A stretch of DNA of 64,000 nt. It comes from Lycocorax pyrrhopterus obiensis (Eukaryota; Chordata; Aves; Passeriformes; Paradisaeidae). Position 1 is the first letter of the stretch. The number at the start of each line of letters is the position of its first letter. The notes under the pieces are model-generated. The model ran no database searches. It was not told the DNA's origin and saw only the letters and a program-made list of their open reading frames with translations. Made by a program: the position numbers and the translations under genes. This document shows, piece after piece, positions 27,101 to 41,099 of this stretch. The stretch is taken from positions 85,000,237-85,064,236 of the forward strand of contig JACSVZ010000001.1 in NCBI GenBank assembly GCA_014706295.1, written 5' to 3'.

Positions 27101-30100
27101 GTGTAATAAAATGGCACAGCTGAAGAATGCTCAGTACTCTCCCCAAAATAATAACCATTGTCAACTCCCAGTCATACCCAAAACAGATGAGGACACCCAG
27201 TATTTTTTATTTTGCAGCTACAAAGCTTAAGTACTCCCTGGTTGCAAGAATGGACTGCCTGGACTGCAGCACAATAGTCAAATAAGAACCATATTCCCTG
27301 CCACCCAATTAAGTGGAAGTTTCTGAATCTGAATTCCCACACATTCTTTTCATCAAGAGGAATGAGACATTGGTGGCTTTCATGAGGGACTGGACCACTG
27401 TATACATTACAATATCCAGGGAAGCACACAGTTAATTTATAGCAGCCAAAGTAAGTCCCGTACCTTACAGAGTATATCAAAAATGCAACCAAAAAATCCT
27501 TGTTCTGTGGTATCACTATTCTCCAGTAATGATACCAAAAACAAATTCAAGCAAGACAACAAATCCACTGAACACACAATTCAATATCCCAAGGGGTGGG
27601 CCTCTGTGTGGATCCTGAATAGGTGCTTTGTCTGTGAACAAAAGATCACTGAAAAGTCAGCATCAGCTGTGCCCCATGAGGCCTGCTGGACATAATTCTA
27701 AATTTTTACTGCTTCTTTGTATTTTATAACACTATTTTTAAATTTATCCTATTGGCTTTGAAAGATGACTTCGACGAGTATCATTCAGAAGATACAGCTC
27801 TACAAAAACACACTTATATTCTTATAGTCAGTAAAAGCATTATTGTTTTGTTTAAATAAATCATACTCAAAACACCTTAATACAATTTCAAGGAAAAAAA
27901 CGTAAGGAATAAAACAGCTTTTATGGTCCTACAGGATCTTGTCCAAGAGCTTATCAGTTAATCCAAACTAACTCACAATTAATTCTGTAAATTTTATTGC
28001 TTTATCACTCCGTAATTTTTTAAGCGGTTCAGGAATCTTTATGGTTTGTGTTACTGATCAGGGAATGGGTAATTGCTACAATACAGCAAATCAGAGATCT
28101 GTAACATTGACGTGAAACTATAGAGCAGTAGCTTTGCTTACTGGACTCCCTCGGAAAACTTTTTCCTTCCTACCTCAATCTAAAGTTTTATCACATGTAA
28201 TTACTCAATTTTTCTTCTACAGGGTGAGTCTCTGCTTAACTTAATGTATTGATCTATGTAAGAATCAGAAAAGAGGCAAATCCTTGGGGTTATTATTCTA
28301 GATGGGATCATTACAGAATACTCCACACTTTATAGCACGCACACTGTATAAACTTTTCTGTGATGTTGATTTTTAAAGCTCAGTAAGTAGACATTTATGC
28401 CATAGAGTTAAAACAATCTTTTGGGGTAATGCTTATACATATCTGATGAAACAAATACAAAAATTGTATATAAAATTGCATAGAAAATCCAAATTATATT
28501 TTAATAAAATGTAACTTCAGTATATCTTACAGACAAAAAGTTTTCCAGGGATACTGTCAACAAGAAATGAAGTCATGCATCCAAGCACATACAGAGTAAG
28601 GTGCACTATATATCAGGAGAAATTAAATTCTCATCAATTGTTTCCTAAAGCATTCCTCTTAAAATGTAAGCTACACATACAAAAGACTAAATCTGATAAT
28701 TATGCATACTTAAATTAATTCTGCAATAATTTTATCATCTACTTTGCTAAAATGATGTCAAAATCAATTCTATCTATTTCTCAGGGTCCATATCCTAGAT
28801 CTGGATGCCACTTGCAATACCAACCAGTACCTTGAAGCAGAAGGATTCCCTTCCTCTGCTGGTTTGTTTCTGAGTTTTTGCTATGCTCTCATGTTTTGCA
28901 AGCACATTTTTAGAATCACTTTGAAACTCCATATAGGCAAGGAGACACTACACTCACTGCAGCATTTACAGTAGAGTCCTGGTAGAGTTGGAGCATCTGC
29001 AGCTCTGCTGGTGTGGGCAGTTGTGTTGACTAAAAAGTTTTTGTGCCTTCATATGGGACTGAGAATGACATAGCCATGCCTGCATGTGGCAGGTCACACA
29101 ACACGCGATAGGACCCAGGAAACAAGTTTCTGAAATACGTCCCAGATGTTTATTCACACCATTTATCCTTCAGATGAACTAAGTATATTGCATATGAAGA
29201 TAATTTAGGTTTATCCATAAATTTCAACAACTAATAAGTAAAAGATTTGACTAACAGAATTAATTGAAACTGTATGAGAAAGATAAAAGTGATTCAAAAA
29301 CCAGTCTCCAAGCAGCTCCATTTTCAATCCAGGGTTTGTTGAATGATGATGGCTCAAACCAAAGGAGAAGATAATGGAAGCTCCACATTACTCAAGCAGA
29401 TGCTGCTAAGGCCATGTATATGAATATATGGCTATTTTCAAGCTCCTTCTGGCTGCAGTAAAGTCATATAGGCTGAACTCTATATGGACCCATATATGTA
29501 ACCGGCCAGGATCAGTCACTGATTTTGCACTCAAACTGTGCTTTGAACACCCCCAGCCTGCTGAGAGTTGCTGCTGCCTTCCTTGGGAGTATGATCCTGT
29601 CACCCAAATCCTGCTATGAAGCAAGGTAGCTTAGAAGACGGAGACAAAAAAAGGAAAATACAATTCCAAACTCAGCAAGTTCTGCCTTGCACATGGAAGA
29701 AATCACAGTCAGCTGGTTAACAGTGCCTTGCACCAGCACAAGAGAGTATCAGGCAGACACTGCCTCTCAGGGAACCAAGTCTACCACAGCCTGTTGGTAA
29801 GTTTAGAAACACATTTACATTTCTTTCCTCCCACTGGCATCACAGTTTGTGAATGAAAAGACTTTTGCGGTGCAACAGTGTGGGAAAATGTTAACTTAAA
29901 TGAAAAATCAGGTTTCATCAGTGAGAGGTGTTTAACATTAGTTGAGATCTAACCCTAACTGAGTTGATAAGATGAAGGAGTGTTTTTATTTCAATTTCTC
30001 TTTTTTTTTTTTTAATCTGCTCTTTTTCTAAAAGGGATTTCAATTATCTTCTGACTTGCAAAGTCTGTTGTAGAGGTGAATTTTAAAAGAAGAACACACC

Positions 30101-33100
30101 AACGCATTTCAGGAGACACTTTCCAGGTTTTTGAGAACCAGAATTGGGAAAATGTAGGGCATTGAAGCAGGAAAAGGCATGAAGAATGGTGGAGAAAAAA
30201 CACAGGAGCCAAAATAGAAGTGAGAAATGGAACCAGAGCACCAGGAAAGGGAGCAGGGACGTGTTCTCAGTGAACTTTGATATCTTGAGAAGAAAAGGAT
30301 CTCAAAAACTACTTTCATTTTGGAGAGTTCACACCTTCATTTAGATGACCAAAAGAGACAGAGGAGCACTGTTCCCTGCCTCAGTTATTTAAAGATGTCT
30401 CAATTTGATTCTCTGGTCTGGAAATCTCAAAAAATTAAAATGACTTGTTACAGATCAGCAGGAGGGAATGCAGTAGTTCCTAAGAAAATCCCAGGCAACC
30501 TGCCTTGGGACTGACCCAAGTAGTAGACCATTAGTACCACATTTACCTTCCCTGATCTTCACACAGAACAGCAAACACAAAGGAATAAATCCTGCTAAGG
30601 CTCTGTACCCACAGAGGAAAAGAGTAGAAAGCCAGTTAAATTTTAGAAAGAAATTCAAGAAACAGTACACTAAGATGGTTGGGAAAAACACAAGCTGTAG
30701 GCTCCCATGGTTCAAAGGACTTGAGAACTATTAGACAAATGATAATCATAAAATATTTACATATAAACATCAATATGAGACGAATTAATCGAGCAGACTG
30801 CACAGAGGGAAAGCAGACAGGGAATATGTGTACAAACCAGAAACCTCCCAGCATCTTGGGCCCTTCATCTCTGCAAGAGGACTTCAAACAACTATCAAGA
30901 AAATGCAGCATATGGGTTATACAACCTTGAGGAAGCATAAGGCATGACGTATGTGACAATCACCCAGTGTGGCAAGCACTCACAACAAACAAGCAAAAGG
31001 GTTAAAAATAGCTCCTCAGGATATGCATGGCACACAAACCCATCTTCTGTCCTGCTAGGGAAAACAACGGGACAGAAAAAGGGGGGGTAATCACTGAAGA
31101 GATTACCAGGCAGGCTTGTTTCTGGGGTTTCAGCTTTTAGCAACCAGATTGGCACACAGATGAGGCCAACACATGGCCTGTGGAGATTAATCCTGGGCAA
31201 GTGGAGAGTCTCTCAAGGAATATTTCAAGTTGAGGTTACATTCTGAGTTGCCCTTGCTCTCCATTAACTTTAAAAACGTGACATCCCTAAACTAACTGTA
31301 GCCTTGGTGAATTCTCTGCACAGACTGCTTTCCTGCAAAACACCAGCTTAGGAACAGTTACGTTGTGAAGCAGTGTTATTCTAGACCATGATGCTGCCAG
31401 CAGACAAGAAATGGGCCAGACAGACTGTAAGAACTGCTATGCAAGTACAACAGCAAATTTCTCAGAACAAGGCAGTATTACATGCCCAGGTATACTAAGG
31501 GGAAACCAGGTATCCAAATGCCAAGGAAAACTGAAGTAAGGAGGACAGGCAGCTTTGCACTGAACAGTGTTACAATGCAATTGTGTTACTGCAGGTCTCT
31601 GTGCTCCACATAGCTCATGGGAAAGGCTGCCACGGAACCGCAGAAGTTGCTCAGCAGTCTCTTGTTCCAGAATATTGATTGGAGCAGACGATACAACACA
31701 GAGGGCTTAATGCTCTGCTAGTCAGATTGCTTTGAAGGGCAGGATTTGTGTTATGATGTCTCAGCTGAACTCTCTGAGAAACAGAACAGACAGACAAGGA
31801 GAGCCTGGAGGAGCCCTATTAGGTTTTCAGTTTTCCTCTCTGTTGTGCAGAAGGACCCAGGCTTACACCTATCCCACAGATGGTGTCTAATTGCACTGGT
31901 AACCTCCTACAACGTCCACAAGATCCCTCACCATCTGACTTCAGTGCTTGAAGGTTCCAGTGGTTTCTTCTACTGCACAAAAACAAACTGTTTTTGTCAT
32001 AAATCAGGACAACTACTTGTCCTCCAGATGTCAATGTGTAAAGCAAAATGACATTATTTGCTTTACAGCCTCTTCTACACTTGTTTGATTTGTCATGTCC
32101 CTTCCCTGCTCAGCGACCTTTTTCCCAGTTCCAGCCTCTGCAACTTTTATATACTGCTTACATTCCCAAAGCCTCTTATTCTCTTTTCTGCAATTAAATT
32201 TGCCTTAAAGCACAACCTACAAACTCAGGCTGGAGACCCAGTAATGATACAGGAACACTGACTGGTGGATGGAGCTGGACAGAAGAACTGTCAGCCTTAT
32301 GAAACACAACACACACACACACAACCAGGGAAGTGATGTGTTCTTTTTTTGCTTATTTGTTAAGAATCAGACTTTTTGTCTAACTTACTGTAAGGAAAAC
32401 TAAGAAAAATTTCACTTATCAGTGTTGATTAGTTCAGCGTAACCTTGTTGTCCATGTATCTTCACGCTTGGTTTTACAACACAGAACCACACATCTGTTC
32501 TGTTAAAATGCTGCCTTCACACATTCTTTAGTTTTAAATATAATTCTTTAAACTTGACTAACTGTACTTACACAAGGAATAGGATAATTATATAAAGATC
32601 AGGAAGTGGTTCAGCATAAACTCACAAACCTTACTCCAGAATTTCTGTTAATCAGAAAGGATCCTGAAAACCAAGCTACATTCCTGCTTCAGCACCCCCA
32701 GATGGGACTATCTGACCCCTGCAATCCCACAGATATGCCTTGCCTACTCATCCCTGCCTGTAAACTACAACTAAATCTTGAAAAAATACTCAGCATTTAG
32801 TGTATAATCTGTTAATCTTATGTATCACACTTCACCATAAGGAAGAGCCCACTTCTTTTCAGGGGCTTATTCTGGGACCTGAATTCTTCCCACCATATCA
32901 CTTTTTTTTCAGAAGGGCTTTAGCAACTGCTGATATCACAGCCGGGCCATTCCTTTTTTCCAATGAGTTCTCTTTTCCCAGGTATGTTGAAGGTAATGTG
33001 GGACCTGTTCATTAGCAATCCCTGCTCCAGTTTGGTGACCTGGCTACACAAGTGACCTGTTTGCGTTTCAGACAACAGAAAGAGAAGTTCGGGGGCCTTG

Positions 33101-36100
33101 AGACTCCTTCCAAAACTACAGACACTCTGGAATTACAAGCAGCTTCACCTGACCTTCTTGTTTCTGCCTTTCAAGTGTCACAATGTTAAAATCTAGGTGT
33201 ACAAATGCTAATGTTAAATCAACAATGCAAATATGAAGACAGAATGAAAAATGAAGCCACAAATCCTCAAAATGACATAGCACAAAATGAAAACCTCTTA
33301 TTTATACAGCTGAATAAATGTAAATTGACATCTTAACACTGCAAAATTATCAGAGTGCCCTGCTTTGAAGAGCTTACAATCTAATTGAATGCAAGACACA
33401 AAGCTATTGGAACTTGAGTATAGTTGCAAGAGTAAAAACCAGGGGTTGCACACTTAGTACAGCAGCTCTGTATTTTTTTTTCCTTTAAAAGAACATTCAG
33501 TAGAAAAATAACAATAAATGTGAAAACTGGAGTGAGACAGAAAACTAACAAAAAGATGTCTGTTGAGGAATAAATAATTTCCAAACTCATACAAAAGAAT
33601 CATTATATTGCATGAAAGAAAACAATTCAGTAACACAAATGTCTTTCTAGTGATGCAAAAAAAATAACATGAAATGAGATCAAATTACCTTTATTTATTA
33701 GCAAAATAGGCATTACGGTCTTACATTTTCTCACATCCATGTTGGAATTTTTAATTTAAGAACCTTTGTATTATACTAGAATCTCCGAGTCAATTAAAAA
33801 AACCCAACGTGTTCCTTGAGGCAACAACACAAAATAAATTTCACATTTTGGACATTAAACAACTGGGTCTGTAGATTTGCAAAGCGTAGGTTGGGGCTGC
33901 TTGGTTGGGGTTTTTTTGGTTAAAAGCACAGCTTAGCAGACATCCATACGCAAGGCAGTCTTAACAGAGTGCTCAACACCTAGAACTGAACCAGAAGGTG
34001 CCTGGAATTATTCCACTACAGCATAATGCGAGATTTGCCCATACAGTCAGGTGGGAGAAGAGCATTTGAAATCAGAAAAGATTGGTCCCTGCTTGTGAAA
34101 CTGTAAACTGTCCACATTCCTTCTTTCCAGGAAACTCTACGTGATTCAATTCCCTGATAAACACTCTCTGAAGGACACGTTAACCTCTTTAGCCCAAAAG
34201 TGAGGACAGACTTAAGGACAATTACACTGACTTGTTCTGGCAAAGTGTTTACTGTCACCAAAAACTCTTCTGGACCACGTCCAGTAAAGAGCAAATGTTT
34301 TCTTCACATATTTTGTATGTTTATTACTACTGTCGTCACCCATCAGGTCAGGGCAGCTTTGCTGGCTCTTTCTGGGACGAATACGGCAGGAGAAAACATG
34401 ATCTTTATTTCTCTTTTTATAAAGCTGTTGTTTGGCACTGTGTTAATTTACAGTAAATACAAGAAGATACCACAGCGAAACAGACCTTAAATACTTGTAA
34501 GAAGCAGGAATCTGGTATGACCTGACCAAAATAAGCATATCTGAGTAAGGCAGATTTTCTCATTTTGCTGAAGCAGGGACTGCAAAATCATCTTTTATCA
34601 CATTTGGCCACTAGTTACAAATTCAGCTTTTTCTCCATGGTTATCCTCTGACATCTAGCTTGGCCATCTGGAACAAATTCAGAAGGAAAGAAGAGAGGAT
34701 GAGAAGGAAAAAGATTATGCTTATAATGCAAGTCACCATTGCTTCTACTGAGTGCAATATGCACTTAACAGAGATGGAGGAAAGGATGCACAGCTGCCTC
34801 TTGTGCTTGTATCAACACTATGGTTGCTTCCAATTCCAGTGACTAAGAGTACAATAATTTACAACACTTTTTTCCCCACAAAAATAATGAATACTGTTAA
34901 TTTATAGCACTCATAGAATACACAGTGTCAGCTCTCATAAATATCTCAGATAAGGAGATGTTTTTGCCACTAAAATTTATATGAGAGAATGAGACATCAT
35001 CAAACTGAGGTGAGTTACAGTGTGGTTACCCTGTGTTTTGTCAATGGAGAGAGAGAAAATGACAATTATCCAGAAGGCAATGCAGATCTTAGGGGTATTA
35101 AAATGCCCTTTGGAGGTAGATGTCTCTCTCTGATGACCAAAGCAACCCTCCAGGACAAAAAGCTGGGCACCTTGCGTAGGTGAGGCAACTAAAATGGGAT
35201 GGATCTGCATTAAACATCTGAGAAGTACCAGAATAACAACAGGGCTGAAAAAGAGTTTAGATTTCACTATTCCCAGGCCAGAGCACACTTAGCTTTGCAG
35301 TCTGCATGCATATAACAAAGGCTTGTTCTGTATAATGCCCGCTCCTATAGTCCTCTTGTGGGCAAAATACTTCACTGTTTCTCACAGCGGAAACAATGTC
35401 TGGCTGGGAAAAGCTCACTGCCATAAAAGCAGTGACATCTTTAAATCAAAGCTTTGTGGTGAAAATTGGCATGGTTTAGACAGTAATTTTCTGACACTTG
35501 TTTGTTTAACTCTTGGAAATCTAAAATTGTGCTTTCCACAGCCTATAAACATAACTAAAATTTGCAGTGCTCCCATTCAATTAACTGTAAAAACTGAGAG
35601 GTAGTTGAACAAAACTTGGAGTGAAGGATGTGGCCTTTTAGCCAGGTACTTATTTGAGAATATTTATTCAGCAACTGAAAGGACAAAAATCTTGTAATAC
35701 CAATTACCTACTACAAGTAAAAGAGAAACAAATTTTCCAATATATGTTGGATTTGCTGCTATAAGATGTAAGGAGCCTGAAACCACATTTGAGATTTTTG
35801 AGCACAAAAAGTTATGACCCTAAATTTAAATTTTGTTAGCTAAAAAGAATCTGACAGTTTCAAAGAGAATTAGGGCATGAATGGGAGCTAGCTTTGTCTG
35901 GTCCTTTATGAACTTTGCTTCAAAAGCTCCTGCTGAGTTGTTTTTAGACCCCTTCCTTTCAACAGACCAGCCACAAAGTCAGCATTACCACTACAAAATC
36001 CAGCATTTCATAGAGCATATCTGTCTGATTCTTCTAAATGGCCCAGAAGTTGTCCACATGGGATCAGACAGATACATTCTAATTCTTGACATTGATGTGC

Positions 36101-39100
36101 TTAATAAAACATGTCCTGGAAGGCATTTTCTAATATAAAAAGGATGATGCAAAAAGTTGTTCCATGACAGAATCAGCATGTCTTTATGAACTGGCTACAA
36201 GGCGGGGTGAGTCAAGATGGTATTAACAGCAGCCCACAGCTTTCATCTGACTAAAGGTACAATCCTCTCCCTTTGAGAGATGGAAAGTGGGGTGAGGGAA
36301 GTACAAAACCCAACACCTACATATCTCTGACTGCCTAGACACAGCCAGATGTGCAAGGAGGATGACAGGGTTAGTCTAGGAGCACATATGCAGCCAGGCA
36401 CCCAGATGTGGGGGTTCCTGCCATCTCCGTGTGAATCACAAGCAGGGCTCCAAAACTGGAATCTGGTCTCCATCACAGAGGAGCATGGATTTAATTAGTT
36501 CTTTCCATCACTGTGAAAGACATGAATGAATTACAGCAACATTTTTGCTATTAACTATTCTGTTGATGAATCCAAAACACATGCAATTACAGATCTAAAT
36601 ATAGTCCCTTACAGTTAACAGAAATCAAGCTAAGTAACTCAGAAGGGAGGCGGGGAGAGCAGACATCTAAACTCACACAAAAACCTGACTTCACTTCTTC
36701 TGTATGGTAGTACTCTTCTACTTTGAAGTAAAGCCTTCCTCAAGAAGTTCCATAATATTTCTACAAATAGTTCTATTCAGAAATATTCTAGTTTGCGAAA
36801 GTAAAGTAAAAATTAAACAAGAATAATTAATTTATTTTCTTTGCAAAATTGTTCATCTCATTCCATCTCTAAATGGCATTGTCCAACAAATCATTTTGTA
36901 ACTACAGTCAGATGTCTGTCTTGTCTGATTTAAAACTTTAAGTGTACTTCAAAATTAGAGATGAGCAAAAGCCAGAGAGAAGAGCCCTTTGTTTAATTGT
37001 GCAGCAATAGTGCACCAATCCATACAGCGTGTCACCCCATACCTAAAGGGAGCACATCCAACACCACAGGATACTCCACAGTCCCTTTCCAGCCTCGCTT
37101 TTTCCTGAGACTGCCAGCAAGCATGTCAACTCTGTGAACATTCCTGGGAACGTGGAGCCTCATTGCCCTCCACACTGAAGTGAGAAAAACAAAATCTTTT
37201 CACTCTAGCGCATCAGGCAGGGGAAATCAGGTACTGACACATGATCAGAACCAGAAGCACACCTTTTTTTTCCACATCCATAAGAAATTAAAGCTTCCTC
37301 TAAGTTACAAGATTTTTATTATTAAGCAAACTATTTTTTTCCTAACTATACAGGCCTGGACTTTTAAAAGCAAGATGGCAGGCATCACACTAAGCAGCAA
37401 GGTAAAGTGTAAATTAGGTGCAAAGCTATGTGAAATTTTAAGACTGGTACTAGATGTGAGAGCTCTTTCAGAGGTGAATTCCCAAAATGCTTCAATTGTT
37501 CTTTAGAAAGACCCACAACCGGCCAGTGCCAAAGAAAGCACTGCTTGGTAACAACTTCCAGTGATAAGTATCAGTATGTTTTAAAGCTTGTTTTCACAGG
37601 TTTCTCTGTCTCCATACTGATTTTAGGAGAATATTTTAGTCAAATCCAAAATAGCAATGAAGAAAGAAGTGCTGACACGGAGAGGGATAATCCTGTCCTC
37701 AATGCTGATACTGAAATACGTACTTCTGCACAGCCTACAAGAGAGTATCCCACTGAGATTTCTACAGATGCCCTGGATGGGAAGGACAGTAGACATGAAC
37801 TCCCAAATACATAAGACCAGAAAGGGAAAATAAGATATCATCAGAAATACTAAACTAGTTAGACACAAACTGCTGTCAAAATCATAAAGCAAATAAATGG
37901 GGAAAAAATTAAAAAAAAAAGAATCCCTTCAATCTCCCTAACATTCATAGGAGTAGCAGAGATTACTTGAAAAAACAGCAATCTTTTTAAAAACGGTAAA
38001 ATGTTTTGAGTTGCCAGCATGCTTTTAATTACGTTTAGAAAGTTAAAGTCTATTGCATGAACTACACAAATTAAGTCGTTCAAAATCACAATGAAGTTGC
38101 TGATTCGCCAACATTTTTAATCCTGCAATTCACATGCTTAAATACATTCTCAACAATACCCTTTTAATAATCAAATTCACACTGGCAACTTCAGTACACT
38201 GACTGATGTAACAGTTTAAAGTATTTCATGGGGGATATTTGGGTCTCTTGACTTTATATTTTAACATTGCCAAAACACACATCCTCGCAACACGAAAGAA
38301 GAAAGTCAAGCCTTGGTGTACACTAAGACTGACCCAAACTGCCTGGAAGCAAACAGGAAATCCTCAGACTTTTAAGGCCAGAAGGGACTGTTGCGATTGC
38401 CAATCTCACTTCTGCACAAAGGAGCCTGTAAGATTTCACCCCAAAAATCCTGCAGCAAGTATTTGGAAACTGAATTACAGCTGAACATCCGGCACAGAAA
38501 CATCCTTAATGTAAATCACCTAAATCAGGATTAAAACTTAAATTATGAAAACTCTCCGTTTTCCTTCTGTAAACAGGTAGGATACACAAGCCTCACCACT
38601 ACATCAGGGTGACACTTTTACAGCACAGCAGGATGAATTATTAAGAACTGAACTCCTCCATACACGTTTCCACCTTTACTACACATAATGGCAAGCGATT
38701 CCATGAATGACAATTCCATTCATTAAAATATTTCAGGTTTGAAGTTTCATTTCTACACTGTCACATTTTAACACACAATCACGAAATCCCATTTACTGGG
38801 TTTTTTTCATGAAAATAATTCTAGCAATCTGTGTGGTTTTTCATTATTTACACAGTAAATGTTAACTCATAACTAATGAAAGTTATTCCTACAAGGAAGA
38901 GAATCCAAAGCCACATCGATTACATCCTCATTTCTGTTCATAACGTTCATTTTTTGCCCCTTCCCCTACATCTTGTATCATCAGATCCAGGGATATATCA
39001 GACCCAGGGACATCTGGACAGATGAGCTGAATAAAAAACAGTTCACATGACCCTTATTCTATTAGCATATTCAGAAACTTTAAATCGCTGTCCAATTTGC

Positions 39101-39854
39101 AAGAAACCAGAAATAACCTAAGGTCTGCGAGTGTTTTCAGAGTAAGAATTTGCTTTCATATACTTCCCAATTGTTGTTTGAACGATGGAAGCCACATTTT
39201 CCAAAGCTGCAAGCACAAACTGGAGGTGAGAAGAGGCCAAATGTAAGGCTGTTTGTCTTTTCTTAAATGCTGCCATACTACAGCCATAAAGACAGTAGTT
39301 TTATATTGTACTAAAGCATGGAAATTCAGGCTAATTAAAATCACATTTGAAAAAAGAAAACCCCCATTCAAATCACCTTCAAAACACAGCTCTCATAACG
39401 TGTTTTTAAAATTAGCCTTGAAACTTTGTTATTTATTTATGCTGCTACTGACAGCTGATGTTTATCCGCCAAACGTGTCACGAATAGATAACAGATTAAA
39501 CTATGGTTTTAAAATTTATTAGCATTTGTAAGAGAGGCTTCTCACAAAATTAAACGTCAAGCTTTTCTCTTGGTGTCTGTTCAAAATCTCGGATGGCTGA
39601 TCTTTACAAAAAAACTATTTGAGGCCAAATTTGACGTAAGTCTTAAAACACAGCATAAAATTACTTCTAAAAATTATTATTGTAAGCGCACAGATTTTTC
39701 TCCCATTTTCAATGCAAAAGAGAAACGATTTCCATTCCCCATTAAAGCATTTTTAATTTGGAATTGTTAAGTACTAGAAATCAACAATCTAACACAACGA
39801 AGACGCAATATGAGACATGAAGCTTCATAGCCCACCTTTCTTCTTGACTGGCAT
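23970..39854 (-). CDS. DLG2: DLG2 (PSD-93) 5' coding part, two exons, incomplete in window
   Basis: Membrane-associated guanylate kinase scaffold that clusters receptors and channels at synapses. Two minus-strand coding pieces join in frame: 39854-39836 (start codon plus 19 bases, ending in one G) and 24101-23970 (132 bases). Together they encode MPVKKKDTDRALVLLEEY and continue to about residue 50, ending FKSSLFQALL. This is the start of an L27 domain, the heteromerisation module of long DLG isoforms. From memory it agrees closely with the L27-containing long form of human DLG2, better than with DLG1. The splice phase fits: exon 1 ends in G, exon 2 begins AT, giving Asp7, and exon 2 again ends in phase 1. 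The intron between them is 15,734 bp. The PDZ, SH3 and guanylate kinase exons are not seen and should lie beyond the left edge, as DLG2 introns are very long. Its neighbours TMEM126A, CREBZF and CCDC89 support the assignment. Confidence 0.9.
24229..24385 (-). mobile_element. CR1 LINE 3' fragment, antisense
   Basis: It opens with 'agaatcataaaatcacctat' and 'ggttggaaaagacctac', followed by the C/A-rich segment typical of reversed CR1 ends. It lies only about 130 bp upstream of the DLG2 L27 exon acceptor. Confidence 0.8.
25560..25617 (-). mobile_element. Short CR1 3' end fragment, antisense
   Basis: 'agaatcatagaatcattaag' and 'ggttggaaaagagctcc' are the last 50-60 bases of a CR1 in reverse. The flanks are AT-rich. 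Confidence 0.8.
25816..25830. repeat. Short GA-repeat run
   Basis: A run of alternating A and G (agagagagagagaga) in DLG2 intron 1. It is a simple repeat with no other feature attached. Confidence 0.6.
39836..39854 (-). CDS. DLG2: DLG2 first coding exon (coding part, 19 nt)
   Basis: Read on the minus strand this gives ATG-CCA-GTC-AAG-AAG-AAA-G (Met-Pro-Val-Lys-Lys-Lys), followed by the donor GTGGGC. That donor is acceptable but weak at its fourth base. The context before the ATG is purine-rich (A at -3). The start was chosen because this N terminus matches the known DLG-family L27 start and the single leftover G completes an Asp codon with the exon at 24101. The 5' UTR extends to higher coordinates. 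Its length, and whether another upstream exon connects it to the CpG island at 41-42 kb, cannot be decided from the sequence. Confidence 0.85.
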
Positions 39855-41099
39855 TCTTCTTCCTACTTCTCTGAATCTGGTTGCAAGCACTTATTTACAG
39901 GTACTAACGAAGTACTACTGGAACACTCTGCAAGGTCAGGAACTGACTATCTATTGCAGAACACTTTTACAGTTCAGTTAGGAAATGCAGCTTCAATCTT
40001 CATTTCTATGAATACTTGCTGCTCCCTTGGATTGGGCTTCCGACGCTCTCCACAAATAAGAAAAAAAAAAAAAAAGAGGGGGAAAAAGAAGCTTTTTGAT
40101 TCTTTTTTAAGAGATGCTTTCAATTTCTTTAAAATATATTTGACTCTATAAAAATACAACAGCAAACGTTCCTTGGCAATATAAAACCTTATTATAACTC
40201 CTCTTCTGGCAGCAAAGTTTGAAAATTAAAAGATTTTATGCAATACAGTTAAGGCACAGTCCATCTCTAGGCAGCTGTCTCAATACTCCACCTGTACATG
40301 CTCAAAAACATATTATTTGAAGGACAAAAACGCCCAGGTAATCCAAATAAGCAGGAAGACAAAAACAATCCAAAGTGCCTCTTTAAGTTCTTTCACTTCT
40401 TGAATTAATTTTGCTAGCTATGTATTAGGTGACTACATAGCAGACTGAAAAGATCCCTTTTTCCTCACCAGACAAGAGCCTTCAAATATCACCCTCTTAC
40501 CCAACAGAAGTCACTGGGCAGACACTTTCATTTTTATTATCTGCAAGCCACCCAGACTTACGGTCTTTAATGTCCCTCTGATCCTCCCATGTATTAAAAG
40601 AGAGGATTGAAAACGAGGAAAGCAATCCCTTGACCTGGAATTATTAAAGTGACAGTGCTGCTCACTGGGCACTTGGGCAAAGCAGATTGCTTTATACTGG
40701 AGTCATTTACTTCATGCCATTCCTTCCCTTGCACAGCAGCAGCCACCTCGTGAAAGAGGAATAAGGAGAGTTAGGAGAAGAGCTTCACAAAAGGTTCATT
40801 CTCAGAGATAATGAAGTATTAATGAAATAAAAAGCAAGCCATGAGATCAGTCCGGAGTTCCCCACTCAGAAGCGCAGCTGGCTGGCTTCAGTATCAGCCT
40901 CTCTCTCTCTCCCTTTTTCTGGAAAAACAAAAAGAGAAACAGAAACGGGATAGATTTTCTTCATCTACCTCGTTAAGGAAAAGTCTGAGAAAGGCGGACA
41001 AGCTCCGAACGCTTCCCTTCCCCGCGTGAACGAGGAGCTGCGATGCACATGACAGGGCTTTGCTGTGCATCGTCTTCTCTGGGAGACGGGAGCCGTGTC

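Larger units (their letters stand above)
24102..39835 (-). other. DLG2: DLG2 intron 1
   Basis: A 15.7 kb intron separates the 19-nt coding start from the L27 exon. It contains two small CR1 fragments (24.2 and 25.6 kb), A/T-rich tracts, a short AC repeat near 32.3 kb and a GA run near 25.8 kb. I see no coding exon in it. The rest looks like unremarkable unique sequence. Confidence 0.7.
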
